A DNA stretch of 64,000 nucleotides. Origin: CAZMGG01 sp964565715 (lineage in GTDB: Bacteria > Planctomycetota > UBA1135 > UBA2386). Position 1 is the stretch's first letter, and each line of letters opens with the position of its first letter. Location: contig CAZMGG010000002.1 of the NCBI GenBank assembly GCA_964565715.1, positions 1 through 64,000 of the forward strand. Direction: 5' to 3'. The notes beneath the pieces are model-generated. The model was not told where the DNA came from. It saw only the letters and a list, made by a program, of their open reading frames with translations, and did not search any database. Below, in pieces: positions 1-10,500 of the stretch. The position numbers and the translations under genes were made by a program.

Positions 1-12
1 TAGCGTGCGCCG

Positions 13-702
13 GTGATCCCCACCGAACTCGTCGGCAGCGCCAGGGTGCCGGGCCAGGGCGGCGAGCTGCGCTGCTTCCGGCACGATCGTGACTTCACGA
101 TCTACGTCGACGGTATCGAGCTGATGAGCACACGGGTGTTCGGCTCCGAGCAGGCGCTCGCCGAACTGGCGATCGGACGCCGCGGCGTCGCACATGCCAC
201 GCGGATCCTGGTCGGCGGCCTCGGCATGGGCTTCACCCTGGCCCGCGTCCTGGAGCTGTGCGGGCCGGCGGCGGTGGTCGAGGTCGCCGAGCTGGTGCCC
301 GAGGTCGTCGACTGGAACCGCCGGCTGTTCGGCCACTGCGCCGGCCATCCGCTGCACGATCCGCGCACCCACCTGATCGTCGGCGACGTGCGGCACGTGC
401 TGGCGCAGGCCAGCCAGAGCCACGACGTCATCCTGCTCGACGTCGACAACGGCCCCGAGGGGATCTCGCACCGCGACAATGCGGCCCTCTACGCCGAGGA
501 CGGCCTGCGCACGGCGCGGGCGGCCCTGCGGCCCGGCGGCGTGCTGGCGGTCTGGTCGGGGCACGACGATCCGGCCTTCGAGCGGCGGTTGCGGCGCACG
601 GGCTTCCAGGCGGTCCGCCATCGCGTGCGCGCGCGGCGCACCAAGGGGCCCTGGCGCACCATCTGGGTGGCGACGCTGCCACCGCCGGGGCCTTCGCCCT
701 AG
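13..702 (+). CDS. Spermidine-synthase-fold methyltransferase-like protein
   Basis: A 229-residue protein starting at GTG 13; an in-frame stop lies at 1-3, so the gene is complete. The fold is that of a class I SAM-type or polyamine aminopropyltransferase: a nucleotide-binding glycine motif (GGLGMG, about residues 69-74), an acidic strand end (VVEVAELVPEVV) and a late LLDVDNGP motif where spermidine synthases carry their active-site Asp. The canonical GGGDG loop is replaced by GGLGMG and the N-terminal substrate domain is short. It is therefore more likely one of the many spermidine-synthase-like paralogues than a true aminopropyltransferase. It ends 12 bp before the helicase fusion, so the two may be co-transcribed. 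No substrate can be assigned. Confidence 0.75.
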   Translation: MIPTELVGSARVPGQGGELRCFRHDRDFTIYVDGIELMSTRVFGSEQALAELAIGRRGVAHATRILVGGLGMGFTLARVLELCGPAAVVEVAELVPEVVDWNRRLFGHCAGHPLHDPRTHLIVGDVRHVLAQASQSHDVILLDVDNGPEGISHRDNAALYAEDGLRTARAALRPGGVLAVWSGHDDPAFERRLRRTGFQAVRHRVRARRTKGPWRTIWVATLPPPGPSP

Positions 703-714
703 ACTCCGCGCCCG

Positions 715-3700
715 ATGACCGGCCCGGACCCCGGCCTCGGCCTCGACCTGGAGATCGATCCCAACCAGCAACGCCTGCTCGCCCTCGGGGCGGTCCGGGG
801 TGGGCGTTCGCTCCACCGCGAGATCCGATCGCAGCCGCTGCCGGCGGCGCTGCGCGAACTGGACGCGTTCGCCAGCGGCGCCCCGTTCGTCTACGGCCAC
901 AACATCTGGTGGCACGACCTGCCGTGGCTGCAGCAGCAGGGCGGCGCCTCGACGATCCTCGGCCTGCCGGCCGTCGACACGCTGGCGCTGTCGGCCATCG
1001 CCTTCGCCGAACACCCCTATCACGCGCTGTTCAAGGCCTACAAGCCGGTCCGTGGGTCGCGCAATGACCCGGTCGGCGATGCCGAGGCCGCAGGGCAGCT
1101 CCTGCAGGACGCGGCAGCCCGGCTGCGCCAGCTCGCCGATGCCGACCCGCGGTTCGGTCGCCTGCAGCATTCCCTGGCGCTGCTCGCCGCCGCGGCCGTG
1201 TCGCAACAGGCGGAGGCGGGCATGGCGCGGTTCCTCACCGCCATCGCGCCGCCATCCACCGACAGCGAGGCAGACCTGCTCGCCTTCGCGCGTGGGCGGG
1301 CCTGCGCCACGGCGATCCAGGGCCTGCTGCCGCTCCACCGCCAGACCGCCGAGACGCAGCTCCTGCTCTGGCTGGCGGTCGGCTGGCTGCGGGTGGCCGG
1401 CGACGCCGCCACGATCTCCTGCTCGGTGCCGCAGCCGTGGCTACGCGCCCAGTTCCCGGCCCTGTCACGGTTCCTGCACACGCTACGCGACCAGCCCTGC
1501 CGAGCCCCCGGCTGCGAATGGTGCCGCAACGTCCACGACGCCCGGAGCCAGCTCCGCCGCTGGTTCGGCTTCGACGACTTCCGTCCGGAGCCGACGCTGC
1601 CCGATGGCACGCCCGCCCAGCGCGCCATCGTCGAGGCCGGCCTGCGCGACGAGCCGATGCTGGCGCTGCTGCCGACCGGCGGCGGCAAGTCGCTGTGCTT
1701 CCAGCTGCCGGCGATCGCCCGCTATCAGCGGCGTGGGTGTCTCACCATCGTCATCTCGCCCCTGCAGGCGCTGATGCACGACCAGGTCGACAACTTCCGG
1801 CGCAAGACCGGCACCACCTGCGCCGTCGCGCTGACCGGCCGGCTCACGCCGCCGGAACGGCGCGACGCGCTGGACGCGGTGCGGATGGGCGACGCCGGCG
1901 TCCTCTACGTGTCGCCGGAGCAGCTGCGCAACCGCAGCTTCCGCCGCACGATCGAGCTGCGCGAGATCGGCGCCTGGGTGTTCGACGAGGCCCACTGCCT
2001 CTCCAAGTGGGGTCACGACTTCCGGCCCGACTACCTCTACGCCGCGCGCTTCATCCGCGAGCACAGCGAGGCCCGGCGCCTGCCGCCGCCGCCGATCGTG
2101 TGCGTCACCGCCACCGCCAAGCCCGAGGTGCGCGACGAGATCCTGGCCCACTTCCGGACCGAACTGCGGCAGGAGCTGCGGGTGTTCGACGGGCACGCCG
2201 AACGGCCGAACCTGGGCCTGCGGGTGGAGGCGGCGGCGGGCCCGGCGCGCCTGCAACGGCTGGCGGAGCTGGTGCAGGCCCAGCTCGCGGCGGCGCCGAC
2301 CGGCAGCTGCCTCGTCTACACCGCCACCCGACGGCATGCCGAGGACTGCGCGGCGTGGCTGGCCCACCAGGGCATCCCGGCGGAGGCCTTCCATGCCGGT
2401 CTCGAAGACCCGCGCAAGAAGGAGGTGCAGGAACGCTTCCTCGCCGGTGACACGCGCGTGGTCTGCGCCACCAACGCGTTCGGCATGGGCATCGACAAGC
2501 CGGACATCCGGCTGGTGGTGCACTTCGAGGTGGCCGGCAGCCTGGAGGCCTACGTGCAGGAGGTGGGCCGCGCCGGCCGCGACGGCCGCCCGGCGGCCGC
2601 CGTGCTGCTCTACGAGCCGGCCGACGTCGAGACGCAGTTCCGCCTCGCGGCCAGCTCCCGCCTCGACCTGCGCGACCTGCGTTCCATCCTGCGCCGCGTG
2701 CACAAGCTGGCGCGGCGCCCGCGCGGCGTGGCGGCGAGCGCCGAGGCGCCTCGTGAGGCCGTCTGCACGACCGGCGAGATCCTCCGCGACAACGAGGTCG
2801 CCGACCGCATCGATCCCGGCGACCGCAATGCCCCCACCCGCGTGGTCACGGCCATCGCCTGGCTGGAGCGCGGGAAGTTCCTGCGCCGCGAGGAGAACGC
2901 CACCACGTTGTTCCAGGGCGCGCCGAAGGTGCGGTCCATGGCCGAGGCGGAACAGCGCATCGCCGCGCTCGACCTGCCCAACCGCAAGGCCCAAGCCTGG
3001 CTGGCGATCCTGGAGCGGCTGCTGGCCCAAGGCCCCGACGAAGGCCTGTCGTCGGACGACTTCCTGGGTCTGGGCTGCGTCGCCGAGATGGTGGGCCAGG
3101 TCGGCGCCGCCCAGGAGGGGCGCGCCATCCTGCGCACGTTGCTGGAGATGCAGCAGGCCGACCTGCTCACGCGCGGCATGCACATGACCGCCTGGGTGCG
3201 GCAGGGGGTGAAGAGCCCGTCGGCCGAGCGCCTGGCGGCTGCCGTGCGCCTGGAACTCGCGCTGCTCGGTGCCCTGCGCGAGGCCGCGCCCGATCTCGAT
3301 GACGAGCAGGGCCACCCGCTGGACCTGCGCCTGCTGACCCAACGGCTGGCCGGCGACGACGCAACGGTGACGGTGGATCGCGTGCGCACGATCCTCGACA
3401 TCACCGCCGACCGGGCGGCGCAGGCGACCGCCAGCGCCCCCGGCCTGCACGTCAAGCCGATCGGCCAGGATCGTTGCCGGCTGCGGGTCCAGGGCGACTG
3501 GGACGCGATCGTGGCCACCGCCGGACGGCGCCATGCCCTCGCCGAGGTCTGCCTCACCGTGATGCGGGCGAGCCTGCCCGACGGCGCCCGCGGCAAGGAG
3601 CTGCTGGCGGAGTTCACCCTCGAGCAGCTGCAACAGGAGGCCGGCCGCGACCTCCGCCTGCGCGGCAGGCCGTCGGCCGATCCGGCCGCCGAGATCGAAT

Positions 3701-5979
3701 ACGCGCTGCTGTTCCTGCACCGCTGCGGCGCCGCGCACCTGCACAAGGGGCTGGCGGTGTTCCGCCAGGCGATGATCCTGCAGGTGCCCGCCACCAGGGA
3801 ACGCTACGGCCGCGACGACTTCGCGCCGCTGGCCGAGCACCAGGAGGAACGCACCTTCCAGATCCATGCGATGCGCGAGTTCGCCGAGCGCATGCTGATC
3901 GACGAGCCGAAGGGGCTGCGGCTGCTCGACGACTACTTCCGCCACGACCGGCGGACGTTCGCCATGCGCCACTTCCCCGGCCGCGAGGCGGAACTGGCGC
4001 GTCCCACCGGACCCGAGTCCTGGCGCAGCATCGTGCAGGACCTCAGCCCGGCGCAGCGGCGCATCGTCGAGGCCCCGGACCACGCGTCGATGCTGGTCCT
4101 GGCCGGACCGGGCTCCGGCAAGACCCGCGTCGTCGTGCATCGCTGCGCCTTCCTGCTGCGCGTGCAGCGCGTCCCGGCCCGCTCGATCCTGCTCCTGTGC
4201 TTCAACCGCAGCGCCGCCCTGGAACTGCGCCAACGCCTGCGCGCGCTGGTCGGCGAGGACGCCTTGGGCGTCCTGGTCCAGACCTACCACGGCATGGCGG
4301 CACGCCTGGTCGGCCGTTCGCCGGCGGCGCTCCTCGAACGGGGGCGGGGTCGGGACGAGGATGTCGGCCGGCTGTTCGACGGCCTGATGGCGGACGCCCT
4401 GGGCCAGCTCGAGACCGGCGCGCCCGGCGCCACGTCGGAGGAGGGCGAGGATCACGACGACCTGCGCGACCGCCTGCTGGCCGGCTTCCGCCACATCCTG
4501 GTGGACGAGTATCAGGACATCGACGAACTGCAGTACCGCCTGGTGTCGGCCATCGCCGGCCGCACGCTGCGCGACGAGGACCGCCGGCTGACGGTGCTGG
4601 CGGTGGGCGACGACGACCAGAACATCTACCAGTGGCGCGGCAGCCGCGTCGAGTTCCTGCGCCGCTTCGAGCAGGACTACGGCGCCCGCGCCGTGCCGCT
4701 GGTGGAGAACTACCGTTCGACCGCGCACATCATCGCCGCCGCCAACCAGTTCATCGCCCGCAACCGCGATCGCCTGAAGGCCGACGCGCCGATCCGCATC
4801 GATGATCGCCGCCGGGCCGATCCGCCAGGCGGCGCGTTCGCGAGCCTCGACCGCGAGGGCCAGGGCCGCGTGCGCGTGCTGGCGGTGTCCGCTGCGGCCG
4901 CCGAGGCGGCAACGGTGCTCGCCGAGCTGCAGCGTCTGCGCGCCCTGCGCCCGGGGCTGGCGCTCGAATCCTGCGCCGTCCTGGCGCGGCATCGCCACAG
5001 CCTGGATCCGGTGCGCGGCGCACTCGCCGATGCCGGCATCCCGACCCGTCGCCGCATCGATCGCAGCCAGTCCTGGTCCCTGTTCCGGCTGCGCGAGGTG
5101 CAGGAGTTCCTGCAGGCGGTGGCAGCGCTTTCGGATCCCCTCGTCGATGGCGGCACGCTGCGCGAGATCCTCGGCCGGCTGCGGGCGGCACGCGCCGGCG
5201 AGCCCAACTTCGCCCTGGTGGAGGAACTGCTGGAAGGCCATCTGGCGGAGCAGGGCACCGGCCCCACGCACCGGACCCTGCTGCGGCAGTACTGCGGGGA
5301 ACTGCTGGTCGAGCGACGGCGCGAGCGGGTCTTCGGCGAGGGCGTGATGCTCGGCACGGTGCACGGCAGCAAGGGCGCCGAGTTCGAACACGTGATCGTA
5401 CTGGGCTCCGGCTTCGAGCCGCGCCGCGACGCCGCCATGGAGGAGGAGCGCCGTCTCTACTACGTGGGCATGACGCGCGCCCGACAGACCCTGTCGCTGC
5501 TCCGGCTGCCACAGGGACCGGCCTGGCTCGACGATCTGGCCGGCCCTGCGATCCAACGGGTCGACGCGCCCGCAGCGGGCACCGGTCGCGCGCTGTCCGG
5601 TCGCCGGTTCACGCTGTTGAGCCCGGAGGACGTCGATCTCGGCTTCGCCGGCCGCCGGGGGCACGCGGCAATCGCCGCGGCCATCGACCGCGTCGTCACC
5701 GGCAGCGAGATCCGGCTGCGGGAGCGGCCCGAGGCGATCCATCTCACCGACACCGCGGGCCACGATCTCGGCCGCCTGTCGAAGAAGGCGGCCGCAGTCT
5801 GGTTGCCCCGGCTGGCGTCCGTGCGGAGGGTCACCGTCGCCGCGGTCGTGCTGCGGCAGCGCGACGATGGCGACGAGGCCCATGCAGGCGGCCTCCGGAC
5901 GGACTCATGGCACGTCGTCCTGCCGGAGATCGAGTGGTCGGAGCGCGGTGAGCCCAACGCCTCGCCGATCGCGCCCTGA
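715..5979 (+). CDS. DnaQ-like exonuclease / RecQ helicase / UvrD helicase fusion
   Basis: A single open frame of 1754 residues with three enzymatic modules. Residues 1-130 resemble a DEDD 3'-5' exonuclease: D11-x-E13 (Exo I), GHNIWWHD with N63 and D68 (Exo II) and D122 (Exo III); the usual His five residues before the last Asp is Asn117. A small cysteine cluster follows (C262, C267, C270). Residues about 300-690 are a RecQ-type SF2 core: Walker A TGGGKS (K325), DEAH at about 424-427, the RecQ aromatic loop CLSKWGHDFRPDY, and motif VI QEVGRAGRDGR. Residues about 1110-1600 are a UvrD/PcrA SF1 core: GPGSGKT (K1136), VDEYQD (1263-1268), GDDDQNIYQWRG, and VHGSKGAEFE followed by YYVGMTRAR. The likely role is DNA unwinding and processing in repair or recombination. 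RecQ proteins are normally about 600-700 residues, so the length itself is striking. Confidence 0.92.
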   Translation: MTGPDPGLGLDLEIDPNQQRLLALGAVRGGRSLHREIRSQPLPAALRELDAFASGAPFVYGHNIWWHDLPWLQQQGGASTILGLPAVDTLALSAIAFAEHPYHALFKAYKPVRGSRNDPVGDAEAAGQLLQDAAARLRQLADADPRFGRLQHSLALLAAAAVSQQAEAGMARFLTAIAPPSTDSEADLLAFARGRACATAIQGLLPLHRQTAETQLLLWLAVGWLRVAGDAATISCSVPQPWLRAQFPALSRFLHTLRDQPCRAPGCEWCRNVHDARSQLRRWFGFDDFRPEPTLPDGTPAQRAIVEAGLRDEPMLALLPTGGGKSLCFQLPAIARYQRRGCLTIVISPLQALMHDQVDNFRRKTGTTCAVALTGRLTPPERRDALDAVRMGDAGVLYVSPEQLRNRSFRRTIELREIGAWVFDEAHCLSKWGHDFRPDYLYAARFIREHSEARRLPPPPIVCVTATAKPEVRDEILAHFRTELRQELRVFDGHAERPNLGLRVEAAAGPARLQRLAELVQAQLAAAPTGSCLVYTATRRHAEDCAAWLAHQGIPAEAFHAGLEDPRKKEVQERFLAGDTRVVCATNAFGMGIDKPDIRLVVHFEVAGSLEAYVQEVGRAGRDGRPAAAVLLYEPADVETQFRLAASSRLDLRDLRSILRRVHKLARRPRGVAASAEAPREAVCTTGEILRDNEVADRIDPGDRNAPTRVVTAIAWLERGKFLRREENATTLFQGAPKVRSMAEAEQRIAALDLPNRKAQAWLAILERLLAQGPDEGLSSDDFLGLGCVAEMVGQVGAAQEGRAILRTLLEMQQADLLTRGMHMTAWVRQGVKSPSAERLAAAVRLELALLGALREAAPDLDDEQGHPLDLRLLTQRLAGDDATVTVDRVRTILDITADRAAQATASAPGLHVKPIGQDRCRLRVQGDWDAIVATAGRRHALAEVCLTVMRASLPDGARGKELLAEFTLEQLQQEAGRDLRLRGRPSADPAAEIEYALLFLHRCGAAHLHKGLAVFRQAMILQVPATRERYGRDDFAPLAEHQEERTFQIHAMREFAERMLIDEPKGLRLLDDYFRHDRRTFAMRHFPGREAELARPTGPESWRSIVQDLSPAQRRIVEAPDHASMLVLAGPGSGKTRVVVHRCAFLLRVQRVPARSILLLCFNRSAALELRQRLRALVGEDALGVLVQTYHGMAARLVGRSPAALLERGRGRDEDVGRLFDGLMADALGQLETGAPGATSEEGEDHDDLRDRLLAGFRHILVDEYQDIDELQYRLVSAIAGRTLRDEDRRLTVLAVGDDDQNIYQWRGSRVEFLRRFEQDYGARAVPLVENYRSTAHIIAAANQFIARNRDRLKADAPIRIDDRRRADPPGGAFASLDREGQGRVRVLAVSAAAAEAATVLAELQRLRALRPGLALESCAVLARHRHSLDPVRGALADAGIPTRRRIDRSQSWSLFRLREVQEFLQAVAALSDPLVDGGTLREILGRLRAARAGEPNFALVEELLEGHLAEQGTGPTHRTLLRQYCGELLVERRRERVFGEGVMLGTVHGSKGAEFEHVIVLGSGFEPRRDAAMEEERRLYYVGMTRARQTLSLLRLPQGPAWLDDLAGPAIQRVDAPAAGTGRALSGRRFTLLSPEDVDLGFAGRRGHAAIAAAIDRVVTGSEIRLRERPEAIHLTDTAGHDLGRLSKKAAAVWLPRLASVRRVTVAAVVLRQRDDGDEAHAGGLRTDSWHVVLPEIEWSERGEPNASPIAP

Positions 5980-6039
5980 AACCGCGTGCCCGGCCGGCGG
6001 ACCGGTGCCATCATCGGTGCCCTGCACCCCCGCCCGAAC

Positions 6040-7539
6040 ATGACATCCCACACCGGCACCCTCCAACTCAAGGTCACCCTGCGCCACATCAGTCCACCGA
6101 TCTGGCGACGCATCGTCGTGCCGGCGGCCATCGACCTGCCCAGGCTGCACGACATCCTGCAGCTGACCATGGGCTGGACCAACTCGCACCTGCACATGTT
6201 CCGCCGCGGCAACGAGATCTGGAGCCCGCACCTGCCGGGCATCGAGCCGCTGGGCGAGGACACCGAGGGCCTGCTGGCGGGTGACCTGCTCACCGCACCC
6301 GGCGACCGGCTCGTCTACGAGTACGACTTCGGCGACGGCTGGGAACACGATCTGCTGGTGGAGGCGGCTGACCCGGACGCGACACCGATCCTGGGCTGCC
6401 TGGACGGCCGGCGGGCCTGTCCGCCGGAGGACTGCGGCGGCCCCGGCGGCTACGCCGACCTGCTGGAGGCGCTTGCCGATCCCGACCACGAGGGCCACCG
6501 CGACATGATGGCGTGGACCGGTGGCGGTTTCGATCCCGCCAAGTTCGAGGCCGCCGCCATCGATGCGATGCTGCAGACCGCGCCGTCTGCAGACGATGAG
6601 GAAGACCCCTTCGAGCCGGCGGTCGCGGCGGCGCATCTGCAGGCACTCCTGCCGGAGGACCCGGCGGCGGCCCGCATCGTCGCCGACCTGCAGAGCGATT
6701 CGCACGGCGTGCAGCAGGCGGCCATGGTGCAGGCCCTGGCGTTCGGGCCGAGCCTGGCGCCGGCGTTGACGTTCCTCCTGCTGCAGGCAGCCGATCCACG
6801 CACCGACGGTTCGGCTCATGTCCCGGTGGCCTTCGTGCTGGCGCAGTGGCGCCACACCGCCGCACGGGATGCCCTGCTGCTGACGTTGCAGGGCGATGGC
6901 GAAGACGTGGAGACTCTGTGGGGCGATCTCATCACCGAGGACCTCGCCCACCTCGTCGCCGCCATGTCCGATGCCGACATCGATGTGCTGCGCCACCTGG
7001 TGATCGACCCCGATGTCGACGAGTGGGCGCGCGCCGCGCTGCTGCACAGCCTCGCCATCCTGCACCACCAAGGCGAGGTGCCGCGGTCCGCGTTCGTCGC
7101 ATGCCTGCGCCAGCTCGTCGAACAGGGTCTGTCGGACGAGCCGGACGCGTTGCACTTCGAACTGGCCAACATCGCCATCGATCTGCGGGTGACCGAACTG
7201 CACGCCACGCTCGTCGCGTGGCGCCGGAACGGGCTGCTGACGGCCCGGGAGATCGGTGACGACGACCTCGCCGAACTGGCCGCCGGCGCGCCGCCGAACG
7301 GCCGCGATCTCGATCGCCGCTACGGCCTGGTCCCGGATGCGGTGGCGGCGTTCGCCCGCTGGGATCCGGACCGGCCGGTGCCCCAGCCCGTGCGGGCCCC
7401 GCAGGCCTTGCCGAAGGCCCGGCAGGGCGCGAAGGTCGGCCGCAACGATCCCTGCCCGTGCGGCTCGGGCAGGAAGTGGAAGAAGTGCTGTGGCCGGGAC
7501 CAGACGGGTGAGGCGATCCCTGGCACGCAGTCCATGTAA
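6040..7539 (+). CDS. pRiA4b ORF-3-like / helical / SEC-C protein
   Basis: A 499-residue protein. I start it at ATG 6040, where the conserved domain begins, rather than at an upstream in-frame ATG at 5986. Residues 1-170 match the plasmid pRiA4b ORF-3-like family (PPIWRRIVVPA, LHDILQLTMGW, YEYDFGDGWEH, CPPEDCGGPGGY). Residues about 190-430 are alpha-helical and resemble DUF1186 or HEAT-like repeats. The C-terminus is a SEC-C zinc motif (GRNDPCPCGSGRKWKKCCG). The biochemical function of this family is unknown; SEC-C motifs bind zinc and often recruit partner proteins. It lies 60 bp after the helicase fusion on the same strand. Its TAA stop is embedded in an AT-rich palindrome. Confidence 0.85.
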   Translation: MTSHTGTLQLKVTLRHISPPIWRRIVVPAAIDLPRLHDILQLTMGWTNSHLHMFRRGNEIWSPHLPGIEPLGEDTEGLLAGDLLTAPGDRLVYEYDFGDGWEHDLLVEAADPDATPILGCLDGRRACPPEDCGGPGGYADLLEALADPDHEGHRDMMAWTGGGFDPAKFEAAAIDAMLQTAPSADDEEDPFEPAVAAAHLQALLPEDPAAARIVADLQSDSHGVQQAAMVQALAFGPSLAPALTFLLLQAADPRTDGSAHVPVAFVLAQWRHTAARDALLLTLQGDGEDVETLWGDLITEDLAHLVAAMSDADIDVLRHLVIDPDVDEWARAALLHSLAILHHQGEVPRSAFVACLRQLVEQGLSDEPDALHFELANIAIDLRVTELHATLVAWRRNGLLTAREIGDDDLAELAAGAPPNGRDLDRRYGLVPDAVAAFARWDPDRPVPQPVRAPQALPKARQGAKVGRNDPCPCGSGRKWKKCCGRDQTGEAIPGTQSM

Positions 7540-7563
7540 GTATCTACAATATAGACGCTTACG
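7536..7563. repeat. AT-rich 28-bp palindromic element (copy 1), likely bidirectional terminator
   Basis: A 28-bp island, strikingly AT-rich in a roughly 70 % G+C window, fills the whole gap between two convergent genes. Outer arms GTAAG (7536-7540) and CTTAC (7558-7562) are complementary; after a wobble and a mismatch, TCTA pairs with TAGA around a CAAT loop. The TAA stop of the upstream gene lies inside the left arm and the TGA stop of the minus-strand gene abuts the right end. The reverse complement shares its ends (CGTAA and AGATACTTAC) and total length with the element at 61612-61640. A stem-loop terminator or a dispersed REP-like repeat both fit. Confidence 0.6.
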
Positions 7564-10500
7564 TCACCTGCGGATGCTGCGGTCGATCTTCAGGACGCGC
7601 GGCTGGCTGCTGCCGCCGACCACCTCGACCAGGCCGTCGCGGTCGCTGTCGGTGACGACCAGGGCGAGCGCGTCGCCGATCGCCGTCGGCAGGGTCGAAC
7701 GGATCATGCGCGCGCCGAGCCGGCCGCGGCCGTCGTGACCCGGCAGCAGGAAGCGCGCCTCGCCCACCGAGCCGCCGCCCTGGCTCTGGTCCAGCAGCAG
7801 CACGCCCTGGGCCAGCGCCGGTGCGCCCGGATCGAACTGCAGGCCGCGCACGGTGGTGAGCGGCGAGACGAACTGCAGCAGGAGGGCCGCGGGGCGCGGG
7901 GCGTGCACGCCGCCGGTGGCCGACTGCGGCACCGCCCAGACCCGCACGGTGTCGTTCTCCTTGGTGCAGAGCAGCAGGTCCTCGAGGGCCGCCGAGGCGC
8001 CGGTGGGATCCACCTCGTCGGGATGCTGCGACACCGAGGCGGCACAGAGCGACACCACGCGCTCGCCGGCGCGCAGTTCGGGCAGGGTGACGACGGTGGC
8101 GGCGAGCGCCTGGTCGTGGCGGAACACGACGTAGTGGCCCGCGCCACCGTCGTCGGGCGCCACCACCAGGTCCTGCGGCAGGCGGTTGTCCTGGTCGGAA
8201 CGGCCGGCGGGCAGCGGCCCGCGGCGGACCAGCGCCGCCTGCGGCAGCACGCGCCGCGCCAGCAGCGGCGCCGGATCGGCGACGAAGTCACGGCCGCGGA
8301 AGCGCAAGAGCCACGGCTTTGGCAGGCCGCCGTCGTCCGCCACCGCCACCACGTCGCGGCTCGGGCCCAGGGCCGGGCCGGTGAGGATCGGCCGCGCCCA
8401 GCGCACCGCCCGCGGGCCGAACAGCAGCGGCAGGCGCTGGCTGACGGCGCGCAGCGGCGTGCCCGGGTTGGCGATCACGTCGAGGCTGTTGCGCAGCGGA
8501 TTGGCCGGATCCCAGATCAGCACGTCGAGCTCGCCGCGTTCCGCCGCCGAGCGCTGCGGATCCAGCACCTGCTCGGCGTGGAAGTACGAGGAGCTGCCGC
8601 CGGAGAAGCCGCCGATGTCCTGGACGTAGGCGCCGTTGGGCTGGCCCCGGTGCAGCAGGCCGCCGGAGACCAGATCAAGGAAGCCGTCGCCATCGACGTC
8701 GAGGACCGCGGGCAGGGCGCAGGGCCGCTGGCCGGCGCTGCCGGCCATCTCGCCGAGGCTGCCGGCGGCGCCGGTCAGCGACGACGGGAAGTAGACGAAG
8801 CGGCCGTAGGGATCCGGCTGCACGCCGCCGACCTCGACCACCTCCTCCTTCACCACCAGGTCGAGGAGCTGGTCGCCGTTGACGTCGACCAGGAACGCCG
8901 TGTTGAAGCGCCAGGTGTTGGGCAGGGTCGGCGCGGCGTCGCGGAACAGGGGCCGCCAGGCGCCAGGCACGCCGTTGCGATTGGCCAGCAGCCACGGCGA
9001 GAGCACGTTCGGGCGGTAGCTCGGCGAGGCGTCGGTGCGGAACAGGAACACCAGGTCGGTGGTGGGATCGCCGCCGAGGGGGCCGTCCAGGTCGGCCACC
9101 AGCACGTCCTTGAGCTTGTAGCTGTGGCCCGGCGTGACCACCAGCGAGCGCTCGAGGGTCGGTAGCGCGCGCCAGGTCTGGCCGAGGAAGTCGCCGTTCC
9201 GCGGCAGCAGCACGTGGCTGTCGAACACCTCGACGGCGCCGGTCGTGCGCAGCGCGCGGACCAGGACGATGCCGTCGGTGGCGACGCCGCCGACGACCTC
9301 CTGCCAGCGTTCCAGCCAGACCTGGTCGACGACGGCGGGCAGGCCGCGGATCGGCAGGGGCTCGGGCGGCAGCGGCAACGGCGACTCCTGGATGGTCAGG
9401 TCGGTGCCGCCCTGCGGCCGCAGCCGGTAGAGGTGCAGCCAGCGGCGGTCGTTGCCCGGCGGGCCGCCGCCCTCCATGCCGCGCTGGCCCACCACCACCT
9501 CGACGGTGGCGGGATCGCCGTCCAGTTCGATGCGCTCGACGCCGAAGTCGCCGAGCCCGGAGCCGACCACGTTGTGGGTGTAGGCGAGCTGTGCGGTGGG
9601 CACGACGAAGTCGCCGGGCGTGCCGAGCGGCACCTGCAGGTCGCGGATCAGCACGTTGAAGTGGATCGTGCTGTTGCGGGGGCCGACCGGGCAGGGCGCC
9701 GGCGGCAGGCAGGGCACGTCGTCGTCGTTGCGGAAGAACAGCGTCGCCGGGTTCGGGCCGACCAGGAACGAGATCGGCTGCGCCTTGCCGCCGCGCTGGC
9801 CGCGGCCGAAGCCGCCGGCGGCGATCGGCGTGACCGTGGCCGGGGCGTTGCCGGCCTCGGGCCACTGCACGTGCACGAACGGGCCGGCCATGTCGACGAT
9901 GCAGTCCGGTCCCGGACCGTAGTCAGTAGGCAGGATCTGCAGGATGCCGCCGCCCATCGTCAGGGTGGTGGGCTGCAGGCCGGGGATCTGCACCGGCTCG
10001 AACGACTGGTCGACGTGCAGGAAGCGTTCGCGGCGGCCGGTGTAGTCGAAGCGCGAGAAGAACAGGTCGCGGGTGCGGCCGCCGCCGTCGACGCCGGCGC
10101 TGGCGACGCTGAAGGCATCCGGCAGCAGGTCCTCGCGGTAGGTCGTGAACGGGTTGGTGTTCAGGCCGACGCTGTTGCTGCTCGGGCTCTGCCCGGTGAC
10201 CGGCGCGCCGACGGTGACCGGCTGGCCCGACGCGTCGAGATCGACGATCTCCGCCAGCACGCGGCAGTTGGCGGTGGTGAACGGCGGCTCCAGGGTGTGG
10301 CCGAGGCCGACGTCGACCACCGCGTTCCACAGCAGCGTGCGCGGCTCGGCCTGGCCCGGCCCGAGCAGCAGCCGGTCCCGCGTCTCCGGGCGCCCGGTGT
10401 CGGCCAGCGTCATCGGCAGCCAGTTCTCGCCCGGGATGCGGTACTCGCCGCGCAGGCGCAGTTCGGCGGGATGGTCCGAGGTGTTGGTGAGCGTGAAGCC

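Noticed and set aside
1483..5883. 1466-codon open frame antisense to the helicase fusion
   Set aside because: It is the complement of a gene with intact helicase motifs; its translation has biased, motif-free composition expected from the antisense of GC-rich coding DNA.
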